DNA of 64,000 nucleotides from Brachionus manjavacas (taxonomy: Eukaryota; Rotifera; Eurotatoria; Ploima; Brachionidae). Positions 45,561 through 57,490 of the stretch are shown here, piece by piece; position 1 is the first letter of the stretch; each line of letters opens with the position of its first letter. The notes under the pieces are model-generated. The model did no database searches, was not told where the DNA came from, and was given only the letters and a program-made list of their open reading frames with translations. Where the stretch lies: the NCBI GenBank assembly GCA_019054805.1, contig JAHQIY010000014.1, positions 2,046,001 through 2,110,000 of the forward strand. The letters are read 5' to 3'. Both the position numbers and the translations under genes were made by a program.

Positions 45561-46833
45561 TAATTAATAAAAGTTTCTTTTAGGTTTATTTCATGGTTTA
45601 ATTAAAATTTTTTGCTGAATTTCATTTAAATTGAATGTGTCACTTCCAATTTGTAAAGTGACTTGGCAAAAATAAAGTTTTCCTTTTGATATATTTAAAA
45701 ATTTCAAATTTCCAAATAAATAAATTGATAAAGTGCAAAAATTTTTCCATGGCATTTCAAGTAAAACTTGAACTCAGCTTTTCATGATTGCACACTAGAA
45801 AATTTTTCATCTCTAATAAAATCGCAATTTATAAATTCCTCGTACTGGCTTTATTAATATTATTTTTCTGGAATTTAATTATTTGCCATTAAGTCATTTT
45901 AAAATTGACAATGACAAATGTATTTTTCTCAAACACAAACTTAACTTAAAATATATAAAAATACCGTTTATTGGAAAAGTGATAACTGCCTGTACTATCC
46001 AGATCAGAAAAACTCAAGCTCAAATGCAGTCTTTAAAAACAAAAATTTTAAGCATCAAAACTTAGATTTCGATTTTAAATTAAAATTTAAATAAATTATT
46101 TAAATTTTTATTTTACTTTCGAAAATAAGTTAAGTTAAAGTGCGTGCAAAAAAATAGAATTAAAAAACAATTTGGTTTTAAAATCTGTAATCTTCTAGTT
46201 AAGAGTAAAATGTGCTTTTAAAACTCTAACAATACTTAAAATATTCTTCAACTCTTCATGTCCTTTCAAATAAAATAACCAAAAAAACCTTTTTTTTACC
46301 AAAGTATCCTGTAATGAGAATTCCCAAGCAAAAAGGATTAGAGTGTCGTTTAGCTGTCAGAAAACCCCTTCTAAAAAACTTAAAGCAGTTTAAAAAATAA
46401 CTTAATTGAACGGTTAATGACAGGTCAAGAGTTACTCCAATTTTTAAGTCTTCAGTAAAGAGTTATAATTAAAAGCAACTCAGCTTTTCATTTCAAAACT
46501 ATGAAAAGCTAAGTTACCAATTACAGTACCAGTCTTTGTTATGTATTCTACGATTTTTAAAAATTAAGAAAATAAGATTATTTTTTTGTCAATGAAAAAA
46601 TTATTTTACAAATTTATTTTGAATTTAAACATGAAATTTTTAAATTTTCGTCAGAGCCTGTAAAAATTAAAAAATGATTTAGAATAGAATTTAATTAATC
46701 TATCTGATTATTTTTTAAGAAGTATTAAAGAAAAATTGAAACAAAGTAGAATTTTATTAGAATAAAAATGGATCTAAAGGTTTTAAAACAAATTTATCTT
46801 TTTTTGCTTTGATGTAGAAAAGCGATGTTGTGT
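45561..46833. other. AT-rich intergenic region, no gene seen
   Basis: The frame at 45883-46065 is AT-driven and has no recognisable feature. Confidence 0.45.
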
Positions 46834-47270
46834 TTAAAATTTTTTTATTTTAATTTGTTTTCCAGAATTACAAGCATTAGTTTGACAGCAATTTGTAACA
46901 ATTTTAATGTTCTCATTTACAAATTCCCCAGGTACACAATTTCCCGCACATCGCTTGAAAACGAAAGCTGTATTATTGGGATAAAAATAATTATCAGTCT
47001 TTCGAAAAATAATATTTAGTTTTCGCCAATAAATAATTTTATATTAATACTCGACATGTAGTCTGAAAAGGGCCACACGATGTCAATCTAGGAGTCTCAT
47101 AAGGAATGTTGTTCAGAACTGACGGACCACAATTATTACATGTATAGCATTCAAGAGTGAACGCAAACTGCTTTAGTAAGCCTTTAAAAAAAATTTTAAA
47201 TAGATTTTAATTTGACCAGGGCTATCGAAAAACCTGAAATTACCACCATAGAAAAAAGTAATAAATTCAT
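46834..47270 (-). CDS. Ly6/uPAR-type three-finger secreted protein, 3 exons
   Basis: Exons deduced: 47270-47234, 47181-47051 and 46998-46834, with GT-AG introns of 52 nt each. The sum is 333 nt, 110 residues. The signal peptide MNLLLFSMVVISGLLKQFAF is completed across the first intron. The mature protein has the Ly6 layout: LECYTCNNCG at the start, SCGPFQTTCR, FKRCAGNCVPG, and the diagnostic CCQTNACNS near the end. After it comes a short basic tail (GKQIKIKKF) and no hydrophobic GPI signal, so a soluble secreted form is likely. Ly6 proteins act as receptor modulators, toxins or septate-junction factors; which applies here is not visible. The gene is fragmented into very short exons and is easily missed. 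Confidence 0.85.
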
Positions 47271-49308
47271 TTTTAAACTTGTAATAAAATTAATTTCTCT
47301 TACGATTTTATATCTTTATATTTTTGGACTATAATGCCCTCTTAATAAGCATAGCTCGATATTTAATCTGAATTAAAATTAGAGTCAGTTTAATTTTTGA
47401 GACTTTTTGAAAACTAAATTTTTTATTTGATTTAAAAAATAATATTTTTATTCGTTTTAACTTTTGAAAAAAAATAAACTTCTTATCTAGTTACCTTTTA
47501 TTCAATCAAAATCTCTAATAAATGGATTATTAATAAAAGACTTAATCCTAAAGTATTCCAGATTATAATAAATGTCTACTCAATAATTAAATTTTTTTTT
47601 TCCTTTCTTAACACTCTAAAACCAAGAGGGGTTTTTTCGACCCTTTTTGGTACTTATTTTGCTTATTGCTCATAGATAAGTACTTAAAAAAAAGGTTAAG
47701 TGTGAGTGTAATTGTTACCCTTACAATTAACATTAATAATTTAAAACTTGGTAAAATTAAGTATTACACTTTGATCTTACACTTGAATACTTAAATTCAT
47801 CAAGTGTAAAAGCTGACAATAAACTATTTTTTATGAAGAAAAAAAATTAATTAACTAAATATAAATGATAATAAGTTTTATTATAAAAAAATTCAATTTA
47901 TCAAATCGCTCAACAGAAGCCGAAGATGTTACCCGAAAGCAATAGATTCTAAACTTTACTAAAAGAGATATTTTAGCTTTTATGGACATCTTTTATGCAA
48001 GAAGTGTTTAATGCCAAAATTCTATTCTCAAAGTTATTTGGTCAAGAATTTACTAATTTCAATATATTTCCGCAATGGAAACAAATCGAGCTTTACTTAT
48101 GACAAATGTAAACAATTTACATGTGGTTTTTGTATAGAAATTTAATTTAACAATTTATCTACAATATAAATATAAATTTTTTCACTCTAATTGTACACAT
48201 ATAATTTTTACATATTTTAATAATATTGCAACCATGTGGGCTGAAAAGAAGGCTCTGTCGCTCGGAGCTGTCCTGGAAAACTTTTCCTAAAATATTTTTT
48301 AAATAAAAAAAAAATATTGTGTAGGGTTAAAGGTTTATAAATCGGTTTTTAAATTTGTAGCTAATTTATTTTATGAATAATTTTAAATTTTAACTTAAAA
48401 ATTTACAAAAATTTTTTTTAAATCAAAAAAAAAATCGATAAGAGACATTTATTTTTATTTTCAGTATAACATATTTTGAATAATTAAGGAAACTAATATT
48501 ATCAAAAAGTATATCTTTTTAAAGCTGTTTTTTGAACCCTTTTAGTACTTAATGTTTAAAAAAAATTCGGTGAGTGCCAAATGCTAAATTAAATTAAAAA
48601 AAATCAAAAATGTAAAAAGAAAGTTAATTATATTGAAAAATTATAAATTTTTAAAAATTTTGAAATAGTATGAAAATATTAACAAAATTGATGATAAAAT
48701 CTTTGAACTTCCTACTTTTGTCTTAGCCATATGACAAATATTCGGAATATTGCTCAACCATTAATCATATATTTCCTTTTGTTTTTAAACTGATTTTACT
48801 TTAAATAGGTCCATTTAAAAACAGGACATATATGCAATTTCATACTTAAGACAAAATTGAGTTGTACTTGGCATCTTTTGGATATTGAGACTCTCAATAT
48901 TATTGTATGTTATTTCCTTTAGATATTAATTAATAAATGCAAAATTCTTTATTTGCAAAGATGGTAAATTCATATATGGCTGACTGATTTTTTTCCAATT
49001 TTTTCCATTTGGAATTGAATTATTTGGATCCGATTTTCTGTGAATGATCAAAAAAATTATTTTGTTTGAATAAATATGACCAATACTCTATATGAAATTA
49101 AAACATTAAAGTTGAACCTTCATGATGAAAAATAATCAAAAAATTTCCTGAAAAATTAAGATTATTCATATTTTATTTTGCTAAAAAAATAAAAATAAAT
49201 TATAAATTTAAATTTAATCTTTGGGATCAAAATAAACAATAAATCTATATCAGTAGCATAAATTAAACTTCCAATGATAAATCAAAAATAATCTAGTCTA
49301 TCTAAACC
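47271..49308. other. Intergenic region with transposon scraps
   Basis: No host gene is seen. At about 47930-48110 the plus strand gives a broken stretch (LTKRDILAFMDIFYARSV when slips are allowed) that faintly recalls a piggyBac-type transposase. About 48230-48320 has a GC-richer patch (aaggctctgtcgctcggagc) followed by aataaaaaaaaaa, which looks like a retroelement 3' end. The remainder is plain AT-rich DNA. Confidence 0.4.
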
Positions 49309-51151
49309 ATGAATCTATTCTACATCTACATATTAGTCGCTACGACTTTAATCGTTAAAGCTACAGATAACCAAAAGATCAGATCTAGCCGAGTAACCTA
49401 TGTCCAACAAGTCGAAAATCCCAACCCGCACAAACAGGTCCGAATATGTGCCGATTTTGGTCAAGTATCGCACTTAATTCGAACCGAACTGGAGCCTCTT
49501 TTTCAACCAGCACTAGATTTATTGCCCGAGGTTTACCAAATTTTCCTCCAAGAGGAAACAAAACTCAAAATAAGCATGGCATCATGCATCTTTCTTTCTC
49601 TTATCTCACTGTTTTTTTTATCCTCTTGGTTCTTTGTGTCCAGATCAATAAGCAAAAAGAGACTTGACTCTAGCATAAATTATCAGACTGAGAATATCAG
49701 CTTAAATCTAACAATAAAAGAGCTATCTCTTCAAAACGAGCTCTTGCTTTCCCAAGCGACAGACCTCAGCTCCAAATTCGACTTATCCCAATCACTATTG
49801 GAAAAAAAAGAAGCCCAATTCAATGAATTAAATGAGAAATTTTCAAATTTAAATAATTTAAATCACTCTTTGCACAATCAAATCGAATCTATGAGCCTGA
49901 ACGAAAAAAAAATCCAGCTCGAAATCGAAAATTTAAGACAAAGTTATGAATCTCTGAAAAGTGACCAAACACAGTCCAAATTTTTAACAGATAATTTAAA
50001 TGACCAAGTGGAGAAATTCAAACTTGTAGAGTCTCAATTAAGACAAGAATTGGTTATTAAACAGACAAATGTAGATAAATTGGAATCAATAGTGTCTTCT
50101 ACACCAAACTTGGACTGTATTAACCAACAATGTGGAAAAATGATTATTGATTTAAAGAAAAAAATTGATAATTTGGAGTCCAAAAATAACCAGTATGAGC
50201 AGATAAATGTTTCGCACCAGTCCCAGCTTGACCACAAAAATAGCTTAATAAAAAACCTCGAGTTAAAGTTGGAAGAAAACGAGCGTTTACTAAGAGAGAA
50301 TGAACTGCAGATTAAATTATTAAATGACTTGAGAGAAAAAGACACCAAGCAGCACATTAAGTCTCTGAGCGAACTGGACATGGAGTTGAAAAAAAAGTCA
50401 TGCCAGTCGGAAAAAATGAGTCATTTGTACGAACAGCTGAGAGCTAAGCAAGAAAAAGTTCAGGATTTGGAAACACAAATGGTAAAAATGGAAAAACAGT
50501 GGAATAGTGAAAGGCAATCATTTGAAAAACAGGTGCATGAAAATTGGCTAAATGGAAAAAAAGTTGAAAAAGAGCTTAAAGATACCAAGTCTGAATTGAG
50601 CGCTTTGACAGATAGATTTAATGATTTGCTCACCGAGAATAATCAATTACGGCAACAAAACAAGTATTCATATCAAGCGGATAATTCGCTGAATGATAAC
50701 AAGACTGATCATCCATTACAGATTGATACTTATTATCAGTATGAACAGTCGCGGCCATCGTCAGCCACGTCTAGTAGTTCAGGGATCAACAGCGGCATCG
50801 GTGGACCACACATGCCTGCTTTTTATGCCCGATTTCCTTTCAAGCATCCGTTTACAGTGTCTAGTCCTAATCCGGATAGCCAAATGCCATTCAATTATGC
50901 TGCTTATCAGCAAATGATGTATAAAATGATGATGCAATCAAGAAGTGCATGTCCGTCTCAACAGCCTTCGCCGTGTCCTAATTTTCCTACCTCAGCCTCT
51001 TATCCAAATTCACTTAATGGTAAAGAGATTAAATTTAAAAAAAAAAAATTAATTTTTTTTCTTCATTTTTTTTTTAGATTCAATGCAGCGAAACGGGAAT
51101 CAAGTATTCAATGATAAAAATAGTGATACAAATGAGCAGAGTAATGTTTAA
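49309..51151 (+). CDS. TANGO1/cTAGE5-like coiled-coil membrane protein, 2 exons
   Basis: Exons deduced: 49309-51019 and 51078-51151 (GT-AG, 58 nt intron), 594 residues. Reading on through the intron gives a false C-terminus. Signal peptide at 1-19 (MNLFYIYILVATTLIVKATD), a short luminal part, and a transmembrane helix at about 88-110 (ISMASCIFLSLISLFFLSSW). A long coiled coil runs from about 120 to 470 (FNELNEKFSNLNNLNHSLHN, LELKLEENERLLRENELQIK), with ENWLNGKKVEKELKDTKSEL near its end. A Ser/Pro/Met-rich tail closes it (GGPHMPAFYARFPFKHP, PSQQPSPCPNFP). The order TM, coiled coils, an NxWLxxKxxEKEL-type segment and a Pro-rich tail is that of MIA2/MIA3 (TANGO1, cTAGE5) proteins, which organise ER exit sites for large cargo. 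Similarity is to architecture more than to exact residues, so the assignment is tentative. Confidence 0.6.
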
Positions 51152-52525
51152 AAAAATGATTTTTTTTTAATGAGAATTATATCAATTTGGCATTGGGTGG
51201 AATTTTTTTTTATTTTTTTATAAAGTTATTTCGTGAAAAATAAAAATAATTAATTTAATTTTTTTAATTGAGAGCTAAATCATTTTAAAAATAAAAAAAT
51301 TAAGACGAAAAATTTGAATAAATTATAAAATGATCAATTAAGTTTGATTTAATTACCGTTTGATCAAATTGAATTTTGAATTATTTTGATATCTAATCTC
51401 TCTCAAATGTTACTTATCCATTCACTTATTTGTGCAAAACCTGAAGATGGCAAATTTCTCGATCTAGTGAAATTTTTTTCCGAATTTCAATACCTATTAT
51501 TCCTTAGAGTATTTTTCTTTAAAATATAAAAATAACAGCTTAAAAAGAAATTATTGACATAGATTAAAACGCGAAAAAAATTTACAAAGTAAAAGCTCAT
51601 GAGAGAAAATTATTTTCAATTTTTTGATCCCATAAGACTGTGATAAATTAAAAAAAAAACACATTGGGGTAATGATGAAAATTATATTTGATAATTATAA
51701 GGTTTGTTTTTAATTTTCTGTATAAGTCCAGGGGTCAAATTATAAATGAGATAAAAACGGGTTTGTAATCTTACTTAGTTCCATTCTGTTTGGCCTGAGG
51801 TTTACCTCAAATTATTTATTAAATAAAAATAAATAAATAGTACAAATTTTTTATCTTATAAAATCATTTCTTTTCAATCTTTAGTCAAAACTAAAATTTT
51901 ACGAAAATTTTGATGAAATTTGAAAAAATTTTGATTAAAAATGACGAACTGATTTTTAAAATTAATTATTAGTAATAAATTATTAAAAGATTTTTTTAAA
52001 AAAAAATGGAAAAAATTTCCCCAATATTTAAAATATAAATAATGGACTTGAGCTTGTGCTTTCAGTGTTGTGTTTCTATTTGCCGCCAAATTTGAGTTCA
52101 CCGCCAAACCATTACATTTAAAAACGTGGCCGGACTCGTGAATCTAGAGGACGTAAGTGGTAAGATGGCGTCAAAAGACGTAAGTAGCTAGTTTAAAAAA
52201 AATTCTCCTGCCAAACATAACTTGTGTTGTTCTACAAGTGGTTAGACTTCTCGCAGTAAAATATACTACTAAATTTAAAATGTTTTATTTCAAATTTTTT
52301 TTCATTAAAAATTCTATGTTTTTGAATAAGCCAAATCGTTTACACTTAACCATTAATATTGCTTTTTTATCAAGTTTTTAGGCTATTTTGTTATAAAGAT
52401 AAAAATAAAAATTCAATTTGTAGGATTCAGATAGATCTTTAAAAAATGCTAATTTGCTATTAACAAAAAAAAAGAAAATAATTTTTTTCCCTATTAAAAA
52501 CTTTTAATTAAAGTTTTAAAAAATG
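51152..52525. other. AT-rich intergenic region, no gene seen
   Basis: A GC-richer patch at 52080-52190 contains two consensus splice donors (gacgtaagt), the second directly after ATGGCGTCAAAAGAC. No acceptor-linked continuation was found. Confidence 0.45.
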
Positions 52526-52884
52526 ATTATAGCTTTTAAAAATGGCACATAAATAAGGAAAACAATTATCGTAAATACCCCTTAATTGCTTCAAAGCAAC
52601 CGTTCTCTCGAGAAATTTATTTAAAACAATTCAAGGTAAAATACTCAAAAAGTTTTTTTTTTTTTTTTTTTTATTTATTATTTATTTGAGGGAAACCCTC
52701 AGGCTACTCAGAATGGAACAAAGTCCTTCTTTTTAGCCTAACGATTATTAAAAAGGATCAAAAATTGTTTAAATGTGTTTCGAGTAAAAATCAAAAATAA
52801 AATAAAAAACATAAATAAATATATAATTAGGGGTTGTTGTTGGATAAGCGTGTTGACCCAGAACTATGTTCCATTTAGGAAAAT
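52526..52884 (+). repeat. Tandem duplication unit 1 (~359 bp)
   Basis: Begins attatagcttttaaaaatgg and ends at ccatttaggaaaat. Contains a T-run of about 20 followed by a LINE-like 3' tail (tgagggaaaccctcaggcta). Confidence 0.9.
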
Positions 52885-53248
52885 ATTATAGCTTTTAAAA
52901 ATGGCACATTAAATAAGGAAAACAATTATCGTAAATACCCCTTAATTGCTTCAAAGCAACCGTTCTCTCGAGAAATTTATTTAAAACAATTCAAGGTAAA
53001 ATACTCAAAAAGTTTTTTTTTTTTTTTTTTTTTTATTTATTATTTATTTGAGGGAAACCCTCAGGCTACTCAGAATGGAACAAAGTCCTTCTTTTTAGCC
53101 TAACGATTATTAAAAAGGATCAAAAATTGTTTAAATGTGTTTCGAGTAAAAATCAAAAATAAAATAAAAAACATAAATAAATATATAATTAGGGGTTGTT
53201 GTTGGATAAGCGTGTTGACCCAGAACTATGTTCCATTTAGGAAAATAT
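52885..53248 (+). repeat. Tandem duplication unit 2 (~363 bp)
   Basis: Direct repeat of 52526-52884. The only differences I see are one inserted T (cacattaaataagg versus cacataaataagg) and a slightly longer T-run near 53012-53034. It is either very recent or an assembly duplication. Confidence 0.9.
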
Positions 53249-55219
53249 TAAAGTTTTGGAACAATGAATTAAATTTGGGATTGTTATTCGTTTCGTGCAG
53301 CATGAATTCGTTAAGATCTAAGTTTAGCTGTGCATGGTTTTCGCGTCTGGTGAAAAAACTTTTGAGAAGTGATTGAGTTCTATTTCAAAAAGTATTTTGA
53401 AATGTAATTAAAAAAAGCAATTCTTAAAATTAATACAATTAAGAGAACAACTTATTCTGGTTTTATTTTCTTACAATTAAAATTAAATATAATTCAATTT
53501 TTCACATAAAAGATTCAACATGTGATTATGACCACACTTGAATAAGCATCTTAAAATCATTTTTTCTAAAAATATAATTCTTTTTAAAAAAAAAATTAGA
53601 TTTTTTTAAGTTCTTATTGTCACTTAATTGCTTTGGTACTAGTGTTTTTGTTTTAGCTTAAATATCGGGTTTCTGTCAATTTCTGATATCATTTTGTAAT
53701 CAAATTAAGCTTAATCAAATTTAAATATCGATTATTAAATTCAGATCCGCTTTGAATATTTCCTTTCAAGTTTTTTAAAAGTCGGCATAAAAATTAATAC
53801 GTTTTGTATTGATATTTTTTATAAATGAATAATTATTTATTTTTCAACTGAGACCGTATTTCTTGTATAGAATTTTATACTTTTATCTGCATCAATAAGG
53901 GAATAATATTAGATAATAATAAAATAAAAAGCCCCATGATACGGATAAATATAAAAATATTTTATTCTTATTTTTTTATAAGGGTTTTGCGTTAAATATC
54001 AAGAGAGCTCATTATAAAAATTTGATTACAATCGATTTAATTTGATCAAAAGGCTACTAAGAAAATTAAAGCTTTATCTGTTTTGTTTAATCAAGTATTA
54101 TTCAATTTTATTCAGAATTTTTTTAATTAAATTTTCATTAAAGGTTGATTACTACTCGATCTATAAAATAATAACGAAACTAAAATTATTAATTAAAAGC
54201 AATAAGGAAAAAGTTTGTTTTACAAATTTCGTTCGGACTATTTAACTAAAAATAGACTAAGTTTAGAAGTTCTTTTTTCATAATTTTCTAAGTTAAATTT
54301 TTTTTTAGTTTTATTTACTTATTTTTAATAATTTAATGGTATCTAAAATTTTTATGTTCAGTCATAAAATTTCTTTTCAATTTTTTGACCAGAATTTTTT
54401 CGAATGCTTACTGCCAAAGATTTTATCACCTGATCGCATAAAATTAGAACATAAAATTAATTTAGTTTTCAAATAATTCTAAATTTTATTTCAATTAGAT
54501 ATTTATTTTATAGAATAAGAAATAAAATAGGTTGATAGCTTTTTTATGTAATCATATACCTTTTTAATTTTTAAAAATATTTCTGAAAATTATTAAGTTG
54601 GCCTTATTTTATGAGAAATCAAATGAAATTAAACTTTACTTATTATTAATGAAAATAAAATTCTAAAATAGTGTAACAGTTTTATTTCCGAAAAATAGAA
54701 AATATAACACTAAAAAAATAAGCTTTATTGATAGATAAAAAAAATAATTTATTATGTAAGCATTCAGTTTCATTTTATTTTGAAGTTTTTAATTGAGAAA
54801 ATTTTTGCTTATTAATGAAAATAAAATTGTAATTAATATAAAAGTTTTTTCTGTTTTATTTTTTTTGACTGAATACTTGGAATATTAATTTATTCTTTTT
54901 ATATATTTAGATAAGTGTGCTAGTTATATCAATATTTTATTATTACAATTCAAAAGACTGATTGCTTTTAATTGGGACCTATTTGAAACTCAGAGAGTTA
55001 ATCTCTCAAGTCTGTTGTGGTAGTTTTTTTTTAAACGATTTTGTTGTGAGGAAATTTGAATTACGTGAGAAAAAGTCATCATATGGTTTTCAGGAACCCA
55101 ATGTTTGCTTAAAAACCTGATTTATTTGGTATCACTGCTTCAGTACCATTACAAAATTATAAAAAGTTACAATATACTTTTGAATTGGTACCACTAAAAA
55201 AATAATTTAATAATTGAAA
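53249..55219. other. AT-rich intergenic region, no gene seen
   Basis: About 53249-53380, read on the minus strand, may continue a decayed LINE whose 3' tail lies in the duplicated unit. The rest holds nothing recognised. Confidence 0.4.
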
Positions 55220-56039
55220 ATGAATTGTATAGAGGTCCTTGGAATTTTGGAATGGCCATGGACTTATCCTTTAACCATGTTAGGATTTTATGCAGAAAAT
55301 GACAAGGTTAAGTATTTTACTCAATTTTATTTATGAGTAGATTAATCATTTGATAGCGTTTTTTTTCAAGTGACTAAATAAATATGTTTTTATCTTAAAG
55401 AAATTGTAAAATAAATAAAATTTGGCTTTACATTTTGAGTTTTCAATTTGAATTAATTGCTTGGTTGAACTGGAATCTGACTGAATCAAACAATAAGTTT
55501 ATTTCCACGAGAGATCTTTGATTTATTTTTTTGATCATCAAAAATATTTTAAGTGATTAAATATTTTATATTTTTTGTCATTATTTAATAATAATGACAA
55601 TTAATTTTTTTGTTGGATCAGATGATTAATTATTTTCAACTAAGCAAATTTGTTTATTAGTTTTAACTGAAAATAATCAAAAAAAAACTAATAAGTCTAA
55701 ATTTTAAAAAATAACTCAGCAAGTTTAAAATTTTGCTACTGAGCATTTAAAGTTAATTTTTCTATTTTTAATTATTAGATTATTAAAAATGTTGGCTGAC
55801 CGGTGGCTTGACCACGAGTCAGTCGTTTTTATTAAAGTTAAATTAAAAAGTTCGAAAGCTGCCGGAATGACGGAGAGCAGCTTGTATATATAGTGTCCGT
55901 TGTAGTGCCAAGGCGTAGGCTCCATTTATGGTATATATTATTAGAAAATTATTAATTTATTTTTCTTATTATTTAGCACAGCATAATTATACATTTGGTT
56001 GCACTGTTCAAGATACTTCACAAGGACGATATTGATTAA
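55220..56039 (+). CDS. Possible two-exon small ORF (speculative)
   Basis: ATG at 55220 opens 29 codons (starts MNCIEVLGILEWPWTYPLTM) ending at AAG followed by gttaag, a donor. An acceptor at 55975-55976 (attatttag) would join in frame to 20 codons (starts HSIIIHLVALFKILHKDD) and a stop at 56037-56039. The product would be 49 residues, partly hydrophobic. No family is recognised. The 670 nt intron is long for this window and contains an LTR-like fragment. It may equally be exons of a longer or decayed gene. Confidence 0.2.
55790..55925 (-). mobile_element. LTR-like fragment
   Basis: A GC-richer stretch that, read on the minus strand, has a TATA box (tatatata), an initiator-like region, an AATAAAA signal and a terminal GCCAACA, the order seen in the promoter-to-U5 part of a retrotransposon LTR. 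No second LTR, primer-binding site or gag/pol sequence is found, so a solo or partial LTR is only a suggestion. Confidence 0.3.
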
Positions 56040-56967
56040 AAATATTATTGATAATGGAAAGTTAAGTTAAGTAAATACATAAAAAAATTTTACTTATTAT
56101 TGTAAAAAATAAATAAAAATATAAACACAGGATATTGATTAACCATCAAATAAATTTTTTAATTTAATTTTTTCCTTTCCTAAAGGTTTTTTAAAGAAAA
56201 ATTTTCTAAATTTCATAGGAAATATAAAATGTTGATTAAAAAGAATACCGAAACAGAATTAAAATAATTAAAAAAATAAGTTTTACAAAAAAAGGTTTGT
56301 AAGCCGTACCTGATCTGTTATTGATTTATTACTTAATTGCACATACTAATTAAAATTTTTATTTCGTTTTCTAAGGATTTACAAACCAAATATATTCGAA
56401 AAAAACATTTGATTTATCTCATCAAATAGACAAGAACATATATTAAAAAAACATTCAATAAATGTCATTTGGACAATTATTTGTAATAGTGAAATTTTAT
56501 AAAAATAATTTTTGCTCCTTATTTTATTGACTTAGTTGAAAATAAAGACAACTTTGTAAACAAATTTTTCTTTTTTTCTGTATATTTTTTTTATTTTAAC
56601 TTTCTTAAATAAACCTAAATAATTTAATTTTAAACAATGTAAATTTTCGATCGATTAATTGAAAATCTCAGATGAAACAGCCATAAAAAAATTAATTACC
56701 TGGATTTTTTTGATTTTTTTTTGGAAAACTTAAAACAATATTTTTTTTTTTAATTTTAAAATTTTTTTTAAAAATAATCGATTTGAACTTTTAATTTATA
56801 CTTTTAATTTCATGGTTAATCAACAGGCAAATTTCATCAGTCATTTTTCAATTTCAATTTTGGATTATCAGGAAAATTATGAAAAAAAAGAATTTTATAA
56901 GCAAAAGATAATTTAAAGATTTAATTAGTCGAAAAAAATCGTTTTAAAATTTTGTTTGTATTTAATA
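56040..56967. other. AT-rich intergenic region, no gene seen
   Basis: Nothing recognised. Confidence 0.45.
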
Positions 56968-57490
56968 ATAATAATAATAATATATATAAGCTAAAGAAAG
57001 ACTAGTTTGCGTAGGTGGCTTACTAAGAGGTCACCTATGGTAGCTCCTTGCGCATAACACATAGAAAAATACTGACAGAATAAATACAGTTTAATTTTTG
57101 AGTCAAAATAAGAGTTAAGATTACTGATAGAAAAAGCTGGAGAATAGTACAATTGATGGAAAATTTTACATTAAAATTGAAAACGCGTGAAACATTTGAA
57201 AATTTTATAAATAAATGTTCATGTTCAAGATTGTTGACCGAATCGGCTTCTGCGACTGCAGCTGACAGGACGTTCCACTCGTTGACTATCCTGTTGGTGA
57301 ATGTGTTTGCCCTTTGTAGACATTTGGTGGAGACTTGGCCTTACAGTCTTCTTGCATGACCTCTGATACCTCCGGCGGGTCCGGGTTGGGATAGTGAACT
57401 TGTGGGAACCGGGAAGTTCACCCAGCTCACTTCGTTGATGCTTTTGGGTGAGTTTGAACATCTGGATCATGAAGAGAAGTTAGTCTAAGG
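56968..57490 (-). mobile_element. CR1/L2-like LINE 3' end with microsatellite tail, minus strand
   Basis: The minus strand encodes, with frame breaks, the C-terminus of a CR1/L2-type ORF2: MIQMFKLTQKHQRSE, then ANTFTNRIVNEWNVLSAAVA followed by EADSVNNLEH. Downstream on the same strand is a conserved-looking, GC-richer 3' region (gtgacctcttagtaagccac). A (tta)n run follows at the extreme end, as CR1 elements end in short microsatellites rather than poly(A). It is more GC-rich than its surroundings. Confidence 0.8.

Noticed and set aside
51020..51114. C-terminus of the TANGO1-like protein read through to 51114
   Set aside because: The Lys/Phe-rich end is a 58 nt intron with good GT-AG ends; splicing gives a normal hydrophilic C-terminus ending at 51151.
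52160..52185. First coding exon ATGGCGTCAAAAGAC followed by a strong donor
   Set aside because: No acceptor gives an in-frame continuation; joining to the kinesin light chain exon at 58584 gives a stop after three codons.
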